This document shows positions 11,285 through 32,560 of a stretch of 64,000 nt of DNA, piece by piece. This stretch comes from Alitta virens (Eukaryota; Annelida; Polychaeta; Phyllodocida; Nereididae). The translations under genes were made by a program, and so were the position numbers. Below the pieces are notes generated by a model, which was given only the letters and a program-made list of their open reading frames with translations, ran no database searches and had not been told where the DNA came from. The stretch lies in NCBI GenBank assembly GCA_932294295.1, contig OW028574.1, positions 55,202,297 to 55,266,296 on the forward strand. The letters run 5' to 3'. How positions within the stretch are numbered: the stretch's first letter is position 1; each line of letters begins with the position of its first letter.

Positions 11285-12802
11285 GTGTGGACAGTCATGC
11301 ATCGGACAACAAACATCGCATCGAGCAAACAGTTCACTGTTGACGTGAATATTTGTTCGTCTAACCAGTTGTTATCAATTCCAGGAGTAGACAGACTCAT
11401 AGCAGACGGCATTTTGAAGTACCGCCGCAAAAATGGTAGCGTTAGACGTCTGGAGGAGCTTTGGCGTCTGCCAGGCATGACTCGCTCAAAAATGCAACTT
11501 CTTCGTCGACATGTTGTTCTGCTGGAAGAAAATGACAATGCAAACAGCAACAAAGACCTGCATTCAGAGACAGTCAAAGACAAACCACGTCCAGGTCCTC
11601 CGTTTATCGAAATACCGTACCCTCGTCTGCCCCTTACCAAATCAATGATAGACCTCATTTGTCCAAGGCAAAAATTGGCAGAAAACAGAGCTAGAGGACT
11701 GTACAAAGAAGCTCTTCTTGGGTCAACCAAAAAGACTTTCATGAAAATTGACTCATGCCCCCATCCTCCTCAACCAAGCTACAAGAAAAATATCAGACGA
11801 GTGGAATACGGTTCCAACAAACTTGGCAAAACCTGCACTAGAGAAAAGGACCTCAGTTCTGGAAATAAAATTACTCTGTGTCCTTCACCTTCAGGAAATA
11901 ACATCTCTTTGTCTTGTGTAATAGACCGTAATTTATTGAGACAATTAGACAAGCCAGTAGATTTAGCAATTGAAGGCATAACAGCTCAAACGTGTGGCAA
12001 ACATAGTGCTGAGATGATGCAACGACTTGAGCGTCAGTTGGAGGACCTTGTGGTGCGAAGGTCAACATTCTCTGAGGGCAATGACATCAAGGTCGGTCCT
12101 GTTGGAACGTCACAGCTGACGTCTTCAGGACGTTTCTCCATGTCATCTGGGGACAATGTTCCACTGACTGTAGAGAACATGTTAGTTTATGACACACGCA
12201 ACAGAACAACACAAGAAGAAAAGATACGTCATGTCAGTGCTTGGATTGATGACGTCAATAGGAAAATGAGCGCCAGAAAGTGTGACGTCATACACAACAT
12301 CTCTGGCTGTAAAACCAATGAGATCGTTTTCAAAGATCCAAAGAAAGAGAAAGCTAGTATAGGCCTATCTGCAACAACTTTAGAAGCCGCTCTGAACTTG
12401 GGTATTCCTGTTTTGGGGATCAATCAGCGCAGAAAAGTTTCTCCTGCAGAAAAGCCACTCCATTCTCATTCCCCAAACTACAGGACGCTCTCCAGAAATC
12501 AGATGTCATCACAGGGATACAACGTTGCCAACGTCACTTTTAGGTCTGGGGTCAGCGTGGGGCAAGCCAACTGCCCTTGGCTAAGAAATGATATCTCACC
12601 CAATGCCCTTAAGCCTAGCACTAGCCAGAAGAGAAGTCCCAAGTCACCACAAAGGACTATTTCCCCCTTTTTGTTATCTCGTGAGAAAATTATGAAATCA
12701 TCTCAAGCGAGAATTGAAACTGCCTTTCGTTGTCAGAAAGAAAGATCCAAGTCAAATATGTCAAGGCAATGTGATAGAAAGACTGTGTTCAGCCCTATTT
12801 GA
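11285..12802 (+). CDS. Intronless 505-aa protein with ComEA-like helix-hairpin-helix, otherwise unknown
   Basis: A long uninterrupted ORF from ATG to TGA. Residues 19-80 read as paired helix-hairpin-helix motifs of the ComEA/EEPD1 type. The NICSSNQLLSIPGVDRLIA segment (hairpin PGV, 33-35) is followed by an ILKYRRKNG turn, then LEELWRLPGM (hairpin PGM, 63-65). This fold usually binds the DNA backbone without sequence preference. The rest, about 81-505, is basic, rich in Ser, Arg, Lys and Asn and probably disordered, ending in an SRQCDRK-type tail. I see no nuclease, endonuclease/exonuclease/phosphatase or other catalytic domain, no signal peptide and no membrane segment. In a genome of many introns, a single exon suggests a retrogene or a lineage-restricted gene. 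Nuclear DNA binding is inference. The upstream ATG is used because the HhH begins soon after; Met5 is an alternative. Confidence 0.7.
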   Translation: MWTVMHRTTNIASSKQFTVDVNICSSNQLLSIPGVDRLIADGILKYRRKNGSVRRLEELWRLPGMTRSKMQLLRRHVVLLEENDNANSNKDLHSETVKDKPRPGPPFIEIPYPRLPLTKSMIDLICPRQKLAENRARGLYKEALLGSTKKTFMKIDSCPHPPQPSYKKNIRRVEYGSNKLGKTCTREKDLSSGNKITLCPSPSGNNISLSCVIDRNLLRQLDKPVDLAIEGITAQTCGKHSAEMMQRLERQLEDLVVRRSTFSEGNDIKVGPVGTSQLTSSGRFSMSSGDNVPLTVENMLVYDTRNRTTQEEKIRHVSAWIDDVNRKMSARKCDVIHNISGCKTNEIVFKDPKKEKASIGLSATTLEAALNLGIPVLGINQRRKVSPAEKPLHSHSPNYRTLSRNQMSSQGYNVANVTFRSGVSVGQANCPWLRNDISPNALKPSTSQKRSPKSPQRTISPFLLSREKIMKSSQARIETAFRCQKERSKSNMSRQCDRKTVFSPI

Positions 12803-14469
12803 GGATAAGGCTTCAAATATAGTTTACAACTCCGAGTAATTTATTATGTATACATTCATTTTAGTAAAGAATTAAAAGGTGGTACATTTAATACCTAAAA
12901 CTGGCTTCTTCAAAGTTGTAAATGATAATTGAACAAGGTGGGTGGGTGGATTACGTTCTCTTTTTCTGCACTTGATGGACTAATTAGGACAGGCTGGTAC
13001 CATGGCAATGAGATGATGGATGAAATAGCCAACTTAGGCTCAACCAGGAATTGAACCCCACAGTGCAGGGCCCTGTGGTTGGAAGCCCAGTGTGCTACCA
13101 ATGAGCTAGGTTCCCACCCCATATAATTGGAAAAGCCCCTTGCTATGGCAAGCTCACATGCCAGCAAAAGAGCGCGCTAAATTGACCAGATGCTTGCACC
13201 ATCTCGTGGGAACTCCCTGGACTACAGGGAGTGAGACAGAATTGAACAAAGTTGGTGACTTTTAAAAATTTGATAGCTTCTATGATGCATTGAGTCATAT
13301 GAGTGAGCTTTTAATGCGCAAGTTGAACATTGTCTAGTAAATATACCAGAGCTAACCCGAGACAATCATGGTTGAATTGACTATGATGGGATCGTCTCCA
13401 ATTAACTTTCCTATAAAATCAGTGATGGAAGTGGGGGAAATTGGGGGAACTGAGTCCTGACCACTGCTGACTGAAAATTGGGGATCGATCTCTGCAATGC
13501 TACAGCTCCCTAAATGACATTGCCGCTATATAATTCTTTATTTTGAATTTTTACTCTACAATATTTGATTTTTAAAGGTATAGCCTTAGAAATGTTGGTC
13601 CTAGGTTCAGGTAGTCTGAAGTGAACCCAGTGAACTAAGGTTCAGGTGAAATGTACATTGATAAATTGGGCTATTGACACTGTAGATACAGTAGCAACAA
13701 CAGTTTGGCTAATATGGCATAATATTGAACATGCTGCATGTGGCTACATACAATATTGGGTATGACACCGTGGATGAAAAGGCACTCGTTGCTGAAGGGA
13801 CCATCAAAGATGTGACCAGGACCAAACTTTCATGTTGCAGGTACCAGCATTCCTCAAACTGGGCTTTTTCCCTGTGCAAATCTCTCTGGTGAAAGGACTG
13901 ACTTCCTTTTCTGGGCCCACCTTTCACATTGTTTCAGGTGATTTTTAGTTTGGGGCCAAATTTGTCCATAAAAGGGCCATGGCAGCTAACCTTCCAGGGT
14001 TGGGGCCATATGTTTAGGTGAATTGCCTGTCAACCCATGACCCTGCCAGCAAATGCAATGCCAATTATCCAAAATTGCAAGTCTATGAGTTTCAGAATGC
14101 CTAATCAACTTGGACTGAAGGTTGCGATATTCATTAAATACCATTTAGTCAAACACAAAACCGACGAGAAAAGTTTATCATACCATAGAATAAATTAAAG
14201 ATATTTCATATTCATGTTATTGAATATTTAAATAAAGATAAAATTTTGAAATTACATGTAAAATTTTTTCAGTACTTTACATCCACTGAATTAATTTTAT
14301 ATTCAATTGTATAATTGATGTGACACTTATTGCCTCAATGGCTATAATAATTGCATTCTCCAAGGTGAATGTGAAAAATAGAAAGTTCGAAGCTAAAATA
14401 TAAACATAAAACTTGCTACACTGACGTCATGAATCACAAGATCAGACGCCATTGTTTGTGTTTTCGAGT
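12803..14469. other. Intergenic DNA with one SINE
   Basis: An ATTAAA at about 12872 may serve the HhH gene. The SINE at 12930-13117 is the only element recognised. No exon was seen. TGACGTCA occurs at 14422-14429, near the left end of the DIRS element. Confidence 0.5.
12930..13117 (-). mobile_element. tRNA-derived SINE
   Basis: Read on the minus strand, the head (13117 down to 13037) has an RNA polymerase III A box (TAGCTCATTGGTAG, 13108-13095) and a perfect B box (GGTTCAATTCC, 13057-13047) with tRNA-like spacing. An unrelated body runs on to about 12930. The sequence does not fold as a complete tRNA cloverleaf, so it is read as a SINE rather than a tRNA gene. Confidence 0.65.
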
Positions 14470-14856
14470 CGTTGGTTTTGGCCTTGTGTGTTGATACAAG
14501 TGGTCAGTTTAGCATGTCAGTCGTGTCGGACGAAGCTAGTAGTGCAGGGCTGCCGTTGAGCGGGAACATGGTGGTGCCATGCAAATGGGACAGAGCTTGA
14601 TCCCAGGTTGGTCAGTGATGTGGCCAAGGACATCAGCAGACGATATCGGGCAGACGGCGCCCAAGGACGGTAACGAGGCCAAGGCCATGATTTGGGGTTT
14701 TTGTCATTCCCAGAGAAGTTGTCATCCCAATTGGTTTTGAGGAGTTGGATAATCCGGACCAAGTAGAGATGAGGCATGACCCAGAAGAGGACGAGAGTGA
14801 GACAGGCGAAGAGGCAGCCAGTATGAGAGCATCTGAGGTGTATCAGGGACATCTGC

Positions 14857-15440
14857 ATGGGTGTGATTTCGGCCATTCAAGCAGAGCATGCCCCCCGACC
14901 CCTTCAGGACTCCACCATGTATGACCCTCTCACAAAATATTTTGTAGAGCTGGTATTCAGCCCAGATCCTCTAGACTGTCCAGTACCTGAGGACATTCAG
15001 GCTATTTTGTGCCGTCCAATGGATCAAGACATTTTGGACTGGTTATCAAAGTCAAGTGCAGATTGGGCCCGCGAGGCAGACAAAGGGTATTTGTCTGTCA
15101 GAACCAGGTTAGGCACCACGTTGGGGCCCCTGCTGAAGCTGTGGGGTGTGATACGAGACGCTCAGACTGACCACAGAAGTCTGGAGGTTGCAGATTTGTA
15201 TAGGACGGTGGAACAAGCGTTGATTGCTTTGGGTCAGGTGAATGTTGCTATACTATTTCAGAGGAGGAAAGCATTGTTAGCCCGCTTCTTCCGGGATAGG
15301 AAAAAGGCCACAGAGCTAGTTCACAGAAATTAGCAACTTTTTGCTGAGGCGGATATGATTCAATTTTTTGGAAGGCCATTTTATGACACTTTGAACAAAA
15401 GATCAAAGGGATCAAGAAACTGAAGGAAGTCAAACAAGAA
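14857..15440 (+). pseudogene. DIRS gag-like ORF, broken
   Basis: The region encodes a DIRS structural-protein-like segment (ILDWLSKSSADW, then LYRTVEQALIALGQVN, then KALLARFFRDRKKA). It stops at 15331-15333 and continues in another frame to a second segment (LFGRPF-like, KEVKQELAKL). A Gly/Arg/Gln-rich region follows at 15441-15600. Confidence 0.65.
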
Positions 15441-15939
15441 TTGGCAAAACTGGCGAACCGTGGACAAGTACGTCAAAATTGGTTTGGTCAGGGCCGAGGC
15501 AATGGATCTGGGACTGGCCGAGGCAAACAGATATATCAGCAGTCAAGCCCCAACTACCCTAACCAGAGGGGGCACCCGCCAACCGCCATGGGGGTGGCTG
15601 AGGAGCATCGACATCTACCGGTGACAGGTATGTCAAACAGGCTTTTATTCAATATAAGTGTAGGCATAGATTTGGTGTTGCCGCAAATCGTACAGTTAGG
15701 GATGCAGGAGCCAGTTTTGGGGCCAATAGCAGGAAGTTTGGCAAGGCGTTTCGAAAATTGGCAGTTAGTAACAAGAGAATAGTAGGTGCTCAACACAGTT
15801 CGAAGTTGTATGATAGATTGGGTAGAGGTACCGAACCCCAAGAGAGCCCAGGTTCTCACAGAAAGAAAAGGTTTTGTTGGATCAAGAGAAAAGAAGCAGG
15901 CAATAGAGCGAACAGGGGCCAGTCTAGGTCAGTTTGTAA

Positions 15940-17090
15940 CATTCCTTTTCCTGCGACCCAAGAAGGATGGCTCAATGAGACCAGTGTTCAATCTGAAACC
16001 ACTGAACTATTATGTGGAGTACCAGCACTTCATGGTGCAACTCAACGAATGGTTTGAAACTAGATCTAAAAGATGCTTACCTGTCAATTTTGATGGCTGA
16101 AAACGAGCATCGATACCTTCGGTTTCGGTGGAACGGTCAGTTTCGGTCTTGTCCATTTGGTCTGGAATCAGCGCCAAGAATTTTCATGAAACTGATGAAA
16201 CCACTGGTAGCCATGTTGCGGCGAGCGGGAGTCAAACTAGTAGTGTATTTGGACGATATGAACATATTGCACCAGGATTCAACCATGTTGGTCAGTCACC
16301 TGCACACTGCAGTGTGGTTGATTCAGTGAGTGGGATTTGTGGTAAATTGGGAGAAGTCTGTAGTGAATTCCACAAGGCAGATTCAAATTCCTGGGTCTCA
16401 GTTAGATTCCAGTTGCCTGAGAGCACAGAAATTCAACAGGAGTGTCAGACACTTGTTGGCTCTAATAGTAACGGTCAGGAAGTTAGCGTGACTGATTGGA
16501 AAGTTGGTAGCAGTGGTAAAAGTGGTAGCTTCTGCTCCACTGCATTATTGACGTCTGCAAATGCAGAAAACACAGGCATTACTGACCAGTGGTCAGAGGT
16601 ACAAGGCTCAATTGAGCCTGTCAGCAGAATGCAAAGAAGAGCTGCATTGGTGGGTCGATGAATTGCAAATATGGAATGGGAAGGCGATCAAACCTTGCCC
16701 CAGGTATGACATTGGACATAACCAGCGATGCGTACAAAAAAGGATGGAGGGCAACATCCAATGGAATCACCACACAAGGGATAAGGTCCGAGGACGAGAA
16801 GTGTCTCCACATCTATAGTCTAGAAAAGATGGCAATGTTGCAGTGAAATCGTTCACCAAGAACATGACCAATTTACACATTCATATTCGGGTAGACAATT
16901 CCACAACAGTGGCCAACATTAACAAGATGGGCAACAGCATATCTCCCCAATTAGTGCAAATAACGAAAGAGTTATGGGAGTATTGTCTATCGAACTCGAT
17001 CATGATTACTGCAGAGCACCTTCCAGGCAGACTGAACTGTCAAGCCGATTTTCAATCTCGGCAGTACATGGACAGCAGCTATTGGCAATT
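15940..17090 (+). pseudogene. DIRS reverse transcriptase and RNase H, broken
   Basis: RT blocks appear as FLRPKKDGSMRPVFNLKPLN (15945-16005), LDLKDAYLSIL, then CPFGLESAPRIFMKL, and the catalytic box as YLDDMN (about 16246-16263). They lie in at least two frames. RNase H follows with TSDAYKKGWRATSNGI (about 16718-16765), VDNSTTVANINKMGN, and the final AEHLPGRLNCQADFQSR (about 17011-17062). Several frame changes separate these blocks. Confidence 0.8.
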
Positions 17091-17410
17091 AGACAACCAT
17101 ATTCAAACAATTGAACAAGGCACTGGGCCTGTTTCAGACGGATATGTTTGCAGACAGGCTGATCAGACAGTTGCAAAGATTTGCCAGCTGGAAACCAGAC
17201 CCGCAGAAGCGACAGATGCGTTCATGGTGAGTTGGAAAGACAAACAAATCATCTATTCCCACCGTTTTGCCTTACCGGGAGATGCTAGCTAGCAAAGCTT
17301 CAGCAAGCGAAAGCAGAGGCAGTGATTGTAACACTGGTGGGATGTTGATTCAGAATTCCCAGTATTGCTGCCAAAGACAGCATTGTTGTTGACAGGGGAC
17401 AAATGCATCG

Positions 17411-18230
17411 TTGGTGAAGGAAGGGAATTTGTGGGTAGCGGCATGGTACATCTCCAAGAAGATGGCAATTAAAAGTACAGGCATTTCAGAGCAAGCTGCA
17501 AACATCATGGCACGGCCGTCCAGGGCAGGAACAAAGCCCGCTTATGAAGGTGCCTGGCGAAAATGGACTAGCTGGTGTGATCCCTTTCAGGCCTCTTTGT
17601 AAATATAGTAAATTTGTTAGCAGTTAGGTTGAGGCAGGCTTACAGTATTCTACAACGAATGTATACAGGTTGGCTCTACCAGCTTATCATCCCAGGATAG
17701 AGGGTTATCTAGCAGGTCAGCACCCCACGATTAATCAATTGATGGCAGGCATTTAATGGAAACTATCTATCAAGAACGGAAGACAATGGTCAGAATGACA
17801 AAGACATTTCACAAAAAATTGGTAATGTTATCGGCATTGACAAATGTAACTTGGGCTCAAGAATTACAAAAGCGTTAATCCACAGTTGATGGAAGATTTG
17901 GGCCACAAGATGGTTTTTCATTTACAAAGACAAAAAGACCAGCAAAACCTCATTTGAAGTGTGGTTCAGGAGAATGGCACAGCATTGAATCGACAAGAAC
18001 AGTTGTTTTTGGGTTTGGTAAGGAGTTAATGGAAAGATCTGGGATAGACAAAGATAAATTCAAAGGTCACTCGGTGAGGGGAGCGGCAACATCTAAAGCT
18101 ACGCATGCAGGTTTAACTGTATCACAGGTTTTTAGAAGGCTAATTGTAAAGCTGGAACATTCTAAAAGTTTTATTATCGTCAGGTTGAGTTAGATAAGAG
18201 TTTCCAAAAAGAAGCATTAGTAAGTAATTA
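17411..18230 (+). pseudogene. DIRS tyrosine recombinase, broken
   Basis: The N-terminal part has GISEQAANIM, then RAGTKPAYEGAWRKW. The C-terminal catalytic part has GHSVRGAATSKATHAG, which carries the H-x-x-R pair. After a frameshift near 18150 the nucleophile region reads KFYYR (about 18168-18182), ending at TAG 18228-18230. Stops at 17600 and in the middle break the gene. Confidence 0.75.
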
Positions 18231-18235
18231 GCTTT

Positions 18236-18332
18236 ATCTATTTCACCAACGACGTGAAATTGATAATTTTATAAATGAATGTATTGAATGTCATCAAATT
18301 GTAATTTTTTTCTACGAGTTGGTGAAATAGAT
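18236..18332. repeat. 15-bp perfect inverted repeat at the DIRS 3' end
   Basis: ATCTATTTCACCAAC at 18236-18250 is the exact reverse complement of 18318-18332, with a 67-bp loop. It directly follows the recombinase stop and is probably part of the DIRS terminal structure. Confidence 0.85.
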
Positions 18333-18335
18333 ATC

Positions 18336-21300
18336 ATAATTCCCACCCTCGCTGGACCGTTTAATGAATATTTTCTTTGTTACAGAGAACAAGTAGAAAG
18401 AAGAACCAGATGTCATTTTTTAAGACACATTTCTCAGTGCATGATGTCTTAATATAACATATAATATGGAATTTGACAAAAGGGATTATGATGTTGCAAG
18501 GTCCTATTGCATTTAATTTTCATACTTCATGGATGTCAAGAGACCGCATCCAATCCAGCTTATTCACCCAGCAGACAAAATCAGAGTCAGTGTTTCGGGC
18601 AAGGCTAATAGCATCTCTGTCAATCAATGTGGAATCAAGGAAAAATGTGAATTTTTCACATTTTCCCCTATGATAATTATATTAAATTTATGGCCACGAG
18701 ACCCCCAAAAGGCACAACTACACTATTTTAGACATATTCTGGGAATGTTTCACGCACATAGGTGGAATAGCGTCCGAATACTGCTCAACTTGGCCATAAG
18801 GAATAGCGATATACCTTATTTGATCAAGGTATATGCAGTAGTGTCGGAGTTCTGCTACGGAAACAAAGACCGACGCCCATCTGCCCACTGCGGTACGGTC
18901 ATCATTTTGCTATAAGCAACCCTATAAAGGCTTAAAATACTCATTCGCTGAGGTCAAAAACCTCATGCACTGAATCTCCTCTAAATTGTTAAAAAGGTCA
19001 GGGACACTCAGTGTTCATAATACTTGAAAGTCTCCTCTGGAATAAGCTTATAAGTTTGTTATCTGATCAGGAGCCATCAGGGATACTGCTCACCATTTCA
19101 TTATCTAAGCCACAATTTAAGTTTTAGCTATATTTAATGGTAGACCAAATTTGCTCTGCATTCTAGATACTAGTAGATAGGCCTGAGGAAATTGTACAAA
19201 CATCCACAAGCTAACCAGGCATTATTGGCACCAACTCATGTTATGTTAATTACAGTAAAAAAAAAATACCGCATTAATATTTCACAAGTATTTATTTGTT
19301 TCAGACACCGCTGAATAATATTGATTACATATGTGTTTGTATCAATGGTCATAATATATATTTATATGTGTATATATATATCAACCTTAGCAAATTAAAG
19401 TGTTACACCTGCTATGACCTATTGTACAGTGGAACAATGATATCTTAATTAGTCCCTGGGAATTCACATGTCGCACAACAAAGTCAAAACAAACGCAAAA
19501 TATGATGCACAGAGTGCACTCCGACAGGTGAATTGCTCAACTGTATGCTTTTGCAGAAGGAATGCGCCAATGTATTGATCCGTGCAGCTTTAATAATGGC
19601 AAAGTCACATTATAATATACCTTCAAATGTACATATCACAAATTGAAAGCCTTAGATACAATTATTACTACATAAATACCATGTTAAGCTTCTTATTACA
19701 AACTGGTTCATTCCCTAAATTTACAAAGACATGGGCAGAATGCATTTGTAGGATCTCTCGACCTCCCAGCTCTGAGGTGGTCTCGAGTATTTTAGAACAG
19801 CAGTCTACTTATCAAAAACACTCGAATACAAAACCATGCACATCCACAAAAATAACTCCTCGCAAATACAAAATAACTGTCTCATTCAAGTATGACTGCA
19901 GACTAAAACTGTACATACAATAAAAATTAAGCCTTGGCGCCCAATGCAGTTGTATCTATGAGGTGTTCGCGTCAGTCATGCCGGCCATTTCAGCGTCAGA
20001 CTGTTAATAATTGTAAGATAACAACTTTGCATTCACAGACTTGCGAATAATGTTACAGAGAGAGATATGATATTTGGTTCCCTATCTAAAAATTATCAGA
20101 CATGCAAAACATTGAATTTTTCTCTAAAACAAATACTTCGCAAAGACTACATGAATCTTCAATTGCAAGATTCATTGTGTAACATATGATGTGCAGATTA
20201 TACCAGTTATGTGATGTATCACTTTCTAATTTACAAATAACTTGACCAGATAACACAATATGCATATACGGATATCCACAGGTTTCTAATACTTCCAATA
20301 TTTATGTCCTCAGATGAACTGAACTATTACTACAAGCCATGATATTCACATGACATGCATGACAAATGATCTGAAACATTAAAAACAGGTTAATATTTGT
20401 ATAAATATAAGTGCGAGGGGACATGTCTGAGTACAAAAATACACAAATGTGCTAAAAAGTCACAAACTATTCATGAAAGAATGAGATCAGTTAAGTGTGA
20501 AGTAATGCTTGAAACTGCAATCATCAGCATTAAAATTTGGCATTTTACAGCTTGAATAGGATAAGAAGCCAAATGGGAAATTTTTCACGATTTATAATGG
20601 TAATAAGATACTCAAATCATGTCTTAGAATCTAGAAGACTAACATTTTAAACATTACAACTCTACTAATTCAGACTTTCCACCCAATTTAGGGTTTATAA
20701 TTCTTGAGCATTAGCTTGCGTTAACAACCAAATCCACAAACCATAGCGTTGCCAAGAACCTGAGGAAAGCCCACATTAAGTCCAACCATTCAGTTCCAGG
20801 TTTGGACTCTTGAGTTTACACGCTAATCTTCTTCCGAATATTTGTGGATTTGTTGATCAGTGAGTCATAAGCTCAGTTAAGCAATGAAGTTTATCAACAT
20901 GATACACAAGTCATTTAAGCCATGATTAAACTTGCTGTAAACTTGTGTTGTCTCGTAATATTTTTAAGCAATTAAGAAGCAATTAAGAAGCAATTAAGTG
21001 CACTGCGCAAAACATCAGTACAGCTCAATTCATATGACACTAACACAGTATTTGTATTCTGATACCAGAAAGCAGTGGAAGGGGATACAAAGTGCTAGGA
21101 CCTGCCTAGATATCAAGCCACAGACAAATGCAAAAACATATCACCCGGCCATCATGCTTGCATCAGTCAGACACAAACACAAAATCTGTGGCCATTTATG
21201 TAGAAATTACAACATCTCCCCTCAACGGTCACCTTTTTCTTTTTCTTTTTATTCAAATATACCTTCCACAAGGGTGTCATGACAGGCTTTAAAAAAAAAA

Positions 21301-22805
21301 TACTGAAACTTTCTGACATAATGCACAGCCTGGTATGGTACAATTTCTACTTTATACACGTTTTACAGTAAAGATTCATTACGACAAGCCATGATATCTA
21401 TAGCTATTTATAATACAAATTCACAGCTATACATAATGATAATACATTAAAGATCACTTCACAAATGCTATGAGGAGTGCAAGTTGCAAGAATATGCTAC
21501 CTGTGTTGGATATCTTCAAATATCGTGTAAATTATAAATATCGTAGGGACCAATACAAAAAGACAAAATACACAAGATTCCCCGTGGAAAAGCTTGGCAA
21601 GATTAGTTTATTGTTGGTAACTTCCTTCAGACAAAATTCATATTTGGTATCATGTGAGACAGGGCACATATCTTGCTCAAAGAAGAAACATGTATATGGC
21701 AACTGTGAGGCACATCATGCCTGTGCATTTGTAAATTTAACTCAAGTGATGTGACAAATGCCAAAGACATATATAGGGGAATAAACAGAGTTAAAATCTC
21801 CCTCAAATGCCCTTCCTGCACTTGACAGTAGACTGCTGTGGTTACGGGATAGGCAGTTAAGCATCTTTGTAACGGCAGTCAAACCAATGCTGGTAACCCT
21901 CCCATTTTCTCTTGGGAAAGTAGATATTACGCAGATCTTTAATATATGAAGACAGATTTATGGTAAGGGTGACCCTGCATTAAATTTCCAGACAAATATT
22001 TTCAACAATATCCCTTATAAATCTGTTTCCATAATTCCCAAATGGCATGGAAAAGGTTTTCCTTTCATGATTTGCACTGCAAAAATCATCTCAAATTTTC
22101 GTTCCTACTTCACATTTTGGTTGCCAAAAATCCTATATTTTCACATTTGACTTCGCTTTAAACTGGTGTTACAGAGATGCATCACTACTTATCAAACAAT
22201 ATTTTTTTGAAATATTAATATCAATAAAACACACAATCTTGCAGATATTCATTCAAAACCTCTGACAAAGCAATCACCAGTCCATACAAATTTTCCTCTT
22301 CTATTATAGTTTCAAACAACATGCACAGAGCAGTTGGCCAGCCAGCTAACCAAACTCTCCATAGTTAACCATCCTGTATAAAAAAGATTTTCCTGGTAAT
22401 AAATCAGGTCTATTGATCTTTTAAAAAGGATGTACAATGTATATGCCGGTTCCTTGAGTAATATTTGGAAACTAATATTAATACCACTGCAAACAAGATC
22501 TACAATTAGGAGTGGGTCACTGACAACCACATTGATACAATGAATTAGAAATAAGTCTCTGTAGAAGTACTGGGATAAGTTAAAATTAAATGTGTGCTAA
22601 AGCTAAGACAGTGGAATGTGAGCTCACAACTTGAGGTCAACACTTAACATACCAAAGCAAAAACTATCAACAGAATCCCCACAACAAAAGCATTTTCTCC
22701 TTGTGTTTATGAAACGGTCAAGTAGAACTGAAGACTATTGTGTTGTAGTGTATGTTTTGAATGTGCATTTTTGACGTTGTCGCGATCACATAAGCTCCCG
22801 CTCAC
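18336..22805 (-). other. Intergenic DNA and probable long 3' UTR of the B56 gene
   Basis: No exon was recognised on either strand; the ORFs here are short and of random composition. The right part is probably the 3' UTR of the B56 gene. The nearest distal AATAAA on the minus strand is at 19296-19291, but earlier ends are possible. Confidence 0.4.
20966..20998. repeat. Three tandem copies of an 11-12 bp unit
   Basis: AAGCAATTAAG is repeated three times in direct succession. Confidence 0.9.
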
Positions 22806-31631
<8,826 letters not shown>

Positions 31632-31966
31632 TTCTCGAGTAATTAATTCCTAGTATTCAATGGTTTCACCTTGCTATTTGAGAGCTCTCCAACACCAAAC
31701 AAGATCACTGATTGGTCCGCTTCGGTCACGTGGGACAACACAGCCCAATAAATACCAGCAACTAAAACACGGAACCACGATTACTACAGACCGTAACGTT
31801 GGTCATCATACAAGTACTGCACAGACTGAATCATCCCGTATACATCCTATAATATGATAATGCAATGTGCATGAGGGGCCGCATGGATAATCCTGTGTCA
31901 TGTACATGTACCATGGCATACATTTTTATACCCTTTTTTTTAAGAGCTGTAGCAGATTCAAAGGTA

Positions 31967-31978
31967 GGGGGGGGGGGG
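31967..31978 (+). repeat. G homopolymer, 12 nt
   Basis: Uninterrupted G12 within a longer G-rich block. Confidence 0.95.
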
Positions 31979-32323
31979 CGGTTTAAGGGGGGTTCTTAGT
32001 CCAGTAACTGAACTAGGGGGTTCTTAGCCCCCCTCCCCTTCTTGGCCTAATACATCACTGTGCATAAGAAATTAGAGGGAACACTGCAAACAATTTTGGA
32101 TCTGCCCCTGACTTAAGGGTTCTTCTATATAACAAAATTAAATTAAATTGCATTGTGTATTTATATAGATAGATATTAAATATACCTAAAGACAATATAT
32201 TTATATTAAAGATAATATATTCAGGTTTATCATATATTATCTTTAAGTGAATGTTATAGTTATATAGTCCACATAAATAAATAATGTTTGCAAGGTTGAT
32301 TAATTAATTTGTGGTACTAGTTT

Positions 32324-32560
32324 GGATAGCGACTGTCATGTCACACCAGAAAAGTGTATAAGACTGAAATTCAGACGTATTTAAATTTATTGTACCAAAC
32401 AGTTTTCAGAAAATACCTAAGTAGCAATTTTGGTCTACATGGTTAGCGACTGTCATACCACATGCCATTTATTGGAAATAGCATGAAAATTAGTGACATT
32501 AAATTTCAGTGTCTAAACAAAATCCAGAAAATACATATTCATCATTGATATTCTGTTGTA
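32324..32560. repeat. Diverged tandem duplication, unit about 117 bp
   Basis: TAGCGACTGTCATGTCACAC in the first copy corresponds to TAGCGACTGTCATACCACAT in the second. A CAGAAAATAC block recurs near the end of each copy. Confidence 0.6.

Larger units (their letters stand above)
14470..18335 (+). mobile_element. DIRS-type retroelement (tyrosine recombinase), degenerate
   Basis: The order is gag-like region, reverse transcriptase, RNase H, then a tyrosine recombinase instead of a DDE integrase. That order is diagnostic for DIRS elements. All parts carry stops or frameshifts, so it cannot move on its own. The right end has an inverted repeat at 18236-18332. The left boundary is not firm. A loosely similar AT-rich stretch at about 14220-14260 could be the remains of the left terminal repeat, but the similarity is weak. 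No LTRs were found, as expected for DIRS. Confidence 0.85.

Noticed and set aside
18529..18915. 128-codon ORF (+)
   Set aside because: No recognisable motif, no splice context and no start context. Probably chance.
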